Shown: positions 31,040-33,921 of the stretch, piece by piece
Layout: every line of letters begins with the position of its first letter
Numbering within the stretch: the first letter of the stretch is position 1
Assembly (NCBI GenBank): GCA_039111535.1
Contig: JBCCIM010000049.1
Span: forward strand, 1-33,921
DNA from: Bacteroidota bacterium
GTDB taxonomy: Bacteria; Bacteroidota; Rhodothermia; Rhodothermales; JAHQVL01
Direction: 5' to 3'
DNA length: 33,921 nt
The notes under the pieces: model-generated
What the model was told of the DNA's origin: nothing
What the model saw: the letters and a program-made list of their open reading frames with translations, nothing else
Databases searched by the model: none
Made by a program: the position numbers and the translations under genes

Positions 31040-31507
31040 ATGCGTAGAAGAAAGGCAGAACGGCGGACAGTAAATGCTGATCCTCTATACAATGATCTAC
31101 TGGTTTCAAGGTTTATCAACAGTGTAATGTTGAGTGGCAAAAAAAGTGTTGCCCAGGCCCTTGTGTACCAGGCATTGGAGGTAATTGAAGAGAAAACAGG
31201 AGAACCTGGCATAGACGTCTTTAAAAAGGCGATCAATAATGTGGCACCGCTTGTTGAGGTGCGTAGCCGGCGTGTTGGTGGGGCAACCTACCAGGTACCC
31301 GTAGAGGTGCGGCCGGATAGGCGTACAGCACTCGCGTTTCGGTGGGTCATTCAGTACTCTCGAGCGCGCGGTGATAAAAGCATGGCGATGCGACTGGCAA
31401 AAGAGCTGATGAGTGCGGCCAATGGTGAAGGTGGGTCCATCAAGAAAAAGGACGACACGCACCGTATGGCTGAGGCAAACAAAGCGTTTGCTCACTTCCG
31501 GTTCTAA
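31040..31507 (+). CDS. rpsG: 30S ribosomal protein S7
   Basis: The 155-residue protein is S7, the primary 16S rRNA-binding protein that nucleates assembly of the 30S head. It starts [22 protein letters not shown] and contains the family blocks [50 protein letters not shown] and TYPICAL C-terminal [20 protein letters not shown]. In many bacteria S7 represses translation of its own operon by binding the intercistronic mRNA; the 87-bp rpsL-rpsG spacer would be the place for this, but I cannot confirm such a site by eye. fusA follows 111 bp downstream. Confidence 0.98.
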   Translation: MRRRKAERRTVNADPLYNDLLVSRFINSVMLSGKKSVAQALVYQALEVIEEKTGEPGIDVFKKAINNVAPLVEVRSRRVGGATYQVPVEVRPDRRTALAFRWVIQYSRARGDKSMAMRLAKELMSAANGEGGSIKKKDDTHRMAEANKAFAHFRF

Positions 31508-31618
31508 ATACGCGCAAGGGCTTGCTTTTCCCGTCCCCGGATAGGCCGGCTTTTGATTCCTAGGTGACTGCAGCGCAAGCGGTAGTTATTTACTTTGAGT
31601 AAAAATTAGTTTACCCAA

Positions 31619-33712
31619 ATGAGCAAAAATAAAGGTTATTCGCTTAAGAGGACGCGCAATATCGGCATCATGGCCCATATTGATGCGGGAAAAACTACGA
31701 CGACTGAGCGAATCCTATTTTATACAGGTCGGCTCCACCGTATGGGGGAGGTACATGAAGGCGGCGCGACGATGGACTGGATGGAGCAGGAGAAAGAGCG
31801 TGGCATCACAATTACTAGTGCTGCTACAACCTGCTTCTGGAATGACTATCGGATTAATATCATTGATACACCGGGTCACGTTGACTTCACGGTTGAAGTA
31901 GAGCGTTCACTCCGAGTGCTTGATGGTGCAATTGCGCTGTTCTGTGCTGTTGGTGGTGTAGAGCCGCAGTCTGAAACTGTTTGGCGTCAGGCGGACAAAT
32001 ACAACGTTCCGCGTATTGCCTTTGTAAATAAAATGGACCGCACGGGTGCGGATTACGACGCTGCTGTTCAGATGATGAAAGATCGTCTGAAGGCAAATGC
32101 AGTGCCTGTCCAGATTCCTATTGGTGCCGGCGAGATGTTTCGTGGGGTTATTGACCTCGTGAAAGGCAAGGCCATTGTGTGGCATGAAGACCAGCAAGGT
32201 ACAACGTGGGATGAAATTGAAATCCCTGAGGATCTTCGCCCTGAAGCACGTAAGTGGCGCATCAATCTTCTTGAGGCTATTTCTGAGCACAACGATGAGC
32301 TCCTGATGAAGTATCTCGAAGAAGAAGAGATTACGGAGCAGGAAATCAGGGACACCGTGCGCAAGGCGACCCTTAGTCTGGATATTACGCCAGTATTCTG
32401 TGGTACAGCGTTCAAGAACAAAGGCGTGCAGCGCCTGCTTGACGGTGTTATCGACTATCTTCCGAGCCCGGTCGACGTTGAAGCTATTCAGGGTATTCAT
32501 CCTCATACGGACGAAGAGATTGTGCGCACGCCTGAAAAGGATCAGCCTTTCAGTGCAATTGCCTTTAAAATCATGACCGACCCCTATGTCGGTAAGCTTA
32601 CATTCTTCCGTGTATATAGTGGTGAGCTGAACAAAGGGGAGCAGGTGTTGAATGCAACATCCACCAAGAAAGAGCGCGTTGGTCGTCTGCTGTTTATGCA
32701 TGCGAACAGCCGTGAGGATGTTGAAGTTGTACGCGCCGGCGACATTGCTGCGGCTGTAGGCCTCAAAAATGTTCGTACTGGTGATACGCTGGCGGATCCA
32801 AGCAATCCGATTATCCTCGAGCAGATGGATTTTCCGGAGCCAGTGATTCGTATTGCTATTGAGCCTAATACGAAAGCTGACAGCGATAAGCTGGGCCAGG
32901 GTCTGCAGAAACTTGCGGAAGAAGATCCAACATTCCGGATCTCTACAAACCATGAAACCGGTCAGACGCTGATCGCCGGCATGGGTGAGCTGCACCTCGA
33001 AATTATCGTTGACCGTCTGCGTCGCGAGTTCAAGGTAGATGCTAACGTAGGTCGTCCGCAGGTAGCATACCGCGAAGCTATTACGTCTTCTGTAAACAAA
33101 GTCTACACCCACAAGAAACAGTCTGGTGGTCGTGGTCAGTTTGCAGAGGTGCATATTGAGTTTAGTCCAAACGAAACGGGTGTCGGATTTGAGTTCGTCA
33201 ACGAAATTGTTGGTGGTAACATTCCGAGAGAGTATATCCCGTCAGTAGAGAAAGGTATCGCGAGTGCGATGTCGCAGGGGCCGCTTGCTGGTTATCCGAT
33301 TGAGGGTATCCGTGCGCGCCTCCATGATGGCAAATTCCATAATGTTGACTCGGATCAGCTCTCCTTTGAGGTTGCTGGACGTATGTCATTCCGTGAAGCA
33401 TCACGCGCTGCTTCGCCGATTCTTATGGAGCCCATTATGGAAGTTGAGGTTGTTACGCCCGATGAGTACATGGGCGACGTTATTGGCGACCTGAACAGCC
33501 GGCGTGGCAAAATTGAAAGCCTCGGACAGAGAAACGATGCGCAGATCATTAAAGCGCACGTGCCGCTCTCTGAAATGTTTGGTTACTCAACGGATATGCG
33601 TTCGATTACGCAGGGCCGCGCAATTTATACCATGCAGTTCCACAGCTACCAGTCAGTGCCAAAAGCAATTGCTGACGAGGTTGTGTCTGCCTCAACTGGT
33701 ATTTCGGCATAA
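31619..33712 (+). CDS. fusA: Translation elongation factor G
   Basis: The 697-residue protein is EF-G, the GTPase that moves tRNA and mRNA through the ribosome. G-domain motifs are present: G1 AHIDAGKTT (19-27), the switch region [13 protein letters not shown]3 DTPGHVDF and G4 NKMD. The domain II-V sequence continues without interruption to the end ([46 protein letters not shown]). It lies in the conserved order rpsL-rpsG-fusA-tuf. No strong Shine-Dalgarno is seen before ATG 31619. The length is normal and no spd/mitochondrial-type features are evident, so it is taken to be the canonical copy. Confidence 0.98.
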   Translation: MSKNKGYSLKRTRNIGIMAHIDAGKTTTTERILFYTGRLHRMGEVHEGGATMDWMEQEKERGITITSAATTCFWNDYRINIIDTPGHVDFTVEVERSLRVLDGAIALFCAVGGVEPQSETVWRQADKYNVPRIAFVNKMDRTGADYDAAVQMMKDRLKANAVPVQIPIGAGEMFRGVIDLVKGKAIVWHEDQQGTTWDEIEIPEDLRPEARKWRINLLEAISEHNDELLMKYLEEEEITEQEIRDTVRKATLSLDITPVFCGTAFKNKGVQRLLDGVIDYLPSPVDVEAIQGIHPHTDEEIVRTPEKDQPFSAIAFKIMTDPYVGKLTFFRVYSGELNKGEQVLNATSTKKERVGRLLFMHANSREDVEVVRAGDIAAAVGLKNVRTGDTLADPSNPIILEQMDFPEPVIRIAIEPNTKADSDKLGQGLQKLAEEDPTFRISTNHETGQTLIAGMGELHLEIIVDRLRREFKVDANVGRPQVAYREAITSSVNKVYTHKKQSGGRGQFAEVHIEFSPNETGVGFEFVNEIVGGNIPREYIPSVEKGIASAMSQGPLAGYPIEGIRARLHDGKFHNVDSDQLSFEVAGRMSFREASRAASPILMEPIMEVEVVTPDEYMGDVIGDLNSRRGKIESLGQRNDAQIIKAHVPLSEMFGYSTDMRSITQGRAIYTMQFHSYQSVPKAIADEVVSASTGISA

Positions 33713-33756
33713 AGAATCGATCTCAGAAAAATTAAACTGTTAAAAAATATATAGTC

Positions 33757-33921
33757 ATGGCGAAAGAGACGTTTCAACGCACAAAGCCTCACGTGAACGT
33801 GGGGACGATCGGCCACGTAGACCACGGAAAGACGACGCTGACGGCGGCGATTACGACGGTCCTGGCCAAAGCCGGGGGCGCTGAAGTGCGCTCCTTTGAT
33901 TCAATCGACAACGCACCGGAA
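33757..33921 (+). CDS. tuf: Translation elongation factor Tu (5' part, cut by window edge)
   Basis: The first 55 codons of EF-Tu are present: [20 protein letters not shown], then the G1 motif GHVDHGKTT and [14 protein letters not shown], continuing to the window end without a stop. EF-Tu delivers aminoacyl-tRNA to the ribosome. It starts 44 bp after fusA, completing the standard str operon. The piece is richer in G/C at third positions than fusA (seven of eight Thr codons are ACG), which may reflect selection on a very highly expressed gene or exchange with another tuf copy. Confidence 0.97.
   Translation, partial: MAKETFQRTKPHVNVGTIGHVDHGKTTLTAAITTVLAKAGGAEVRSFDSIDNAPE

Noticed and set aside
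31508-31560. Terminator between rpsG and fusA (GCAAG/CTTGC and CCGG/CCGG followed by TTTT)
   Set aside because: Stems are only 4-5 bp, one with a 2-nt loop, and a terminator here would break the conserved str operon.
31907-33154. 415-codon minus-strand open frame within fusA
   Set aside because: fusA is unambiguous; the opposite frame is open because of fusA codon use, and its product has no recognisable features.

Overview
The window looks like a chromosomal segment from a moderately GC-rich (about half G+C by eye) Gram-negative bacterium of the Bacteroidota/Rhodothermota group. Four things support this. A secreted protein at 6963-8504 ends in a type IX secretion (T9SS) type A sorting domain. 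A TPR lipoprotein resembling PorW/SprE sits at 24733-27828. A TonB-dependent receptor with a carboxypeptidase-like N-terminal domain is followed by a DUF4249-like lipoprotein. Many genes lack a clear Shine-Dalgarno sequence. The exact lineage (Rhodothermales-like is my best guess) is inference.

Layout. 1-304: a 16-bp tandem repeat in graded variants. 390-5276: a five-gene unit encoding an ECF sigma factor, a membrane anti-sigma factor and three exported HEAT-repeat proteins, closed by a hairpin terminator at 5363-5390. 5392-6747 (minus): an SRPBCC/AHSA1-like protein and a nitrilase-family hydrolase. 6963-8504: the T9SS cargo protein. 8783-8891: a long near-perfect inverted repeat between convergent genes. 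8903-10000 (minus): a Tat-exported sugar isomerase/epimerase-like TIM barrel. 10319-15603: an ABC-2 export cassette made of an adaptor-like NEW3 membrane protein, an ATPase and two paralogous permeases. 15730-18968: the TonB-dependent receptor and its lipoprotein. 18969-20247: a second ECF-like sigma factor (minus) and a short AraC-type regulator (plus). 20257-22992 (minus): a histidine kinase and an OmpR-type response regulator. 23249-27828: pyruvate kinase and the PorW-like TPR/SPOR lipoprotein. 28176-30215: ftsH. 30578 to the end: the str operon rpsL-rpsG-fusA-tuf, with tuf cut by the window edge.

The right half is mostly housekeeping (pyk, ftsH, rpsL, rpsG, fusA, tuf). The left half is accessory and envelope-oriented. 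The two least explained units are the sigma/anti-sigma/triple-HEAT unit, which reads as an envelope-signalling module with an unknown output, and the adaptor-NEW3/ABC-2 cassette next to a TonB receptor. A genome-style signal also runs through the window: the palindrome GCCGGC occurs about 80 times by my hand count, several times more than composition predicts, in coding and intergenic DNA.
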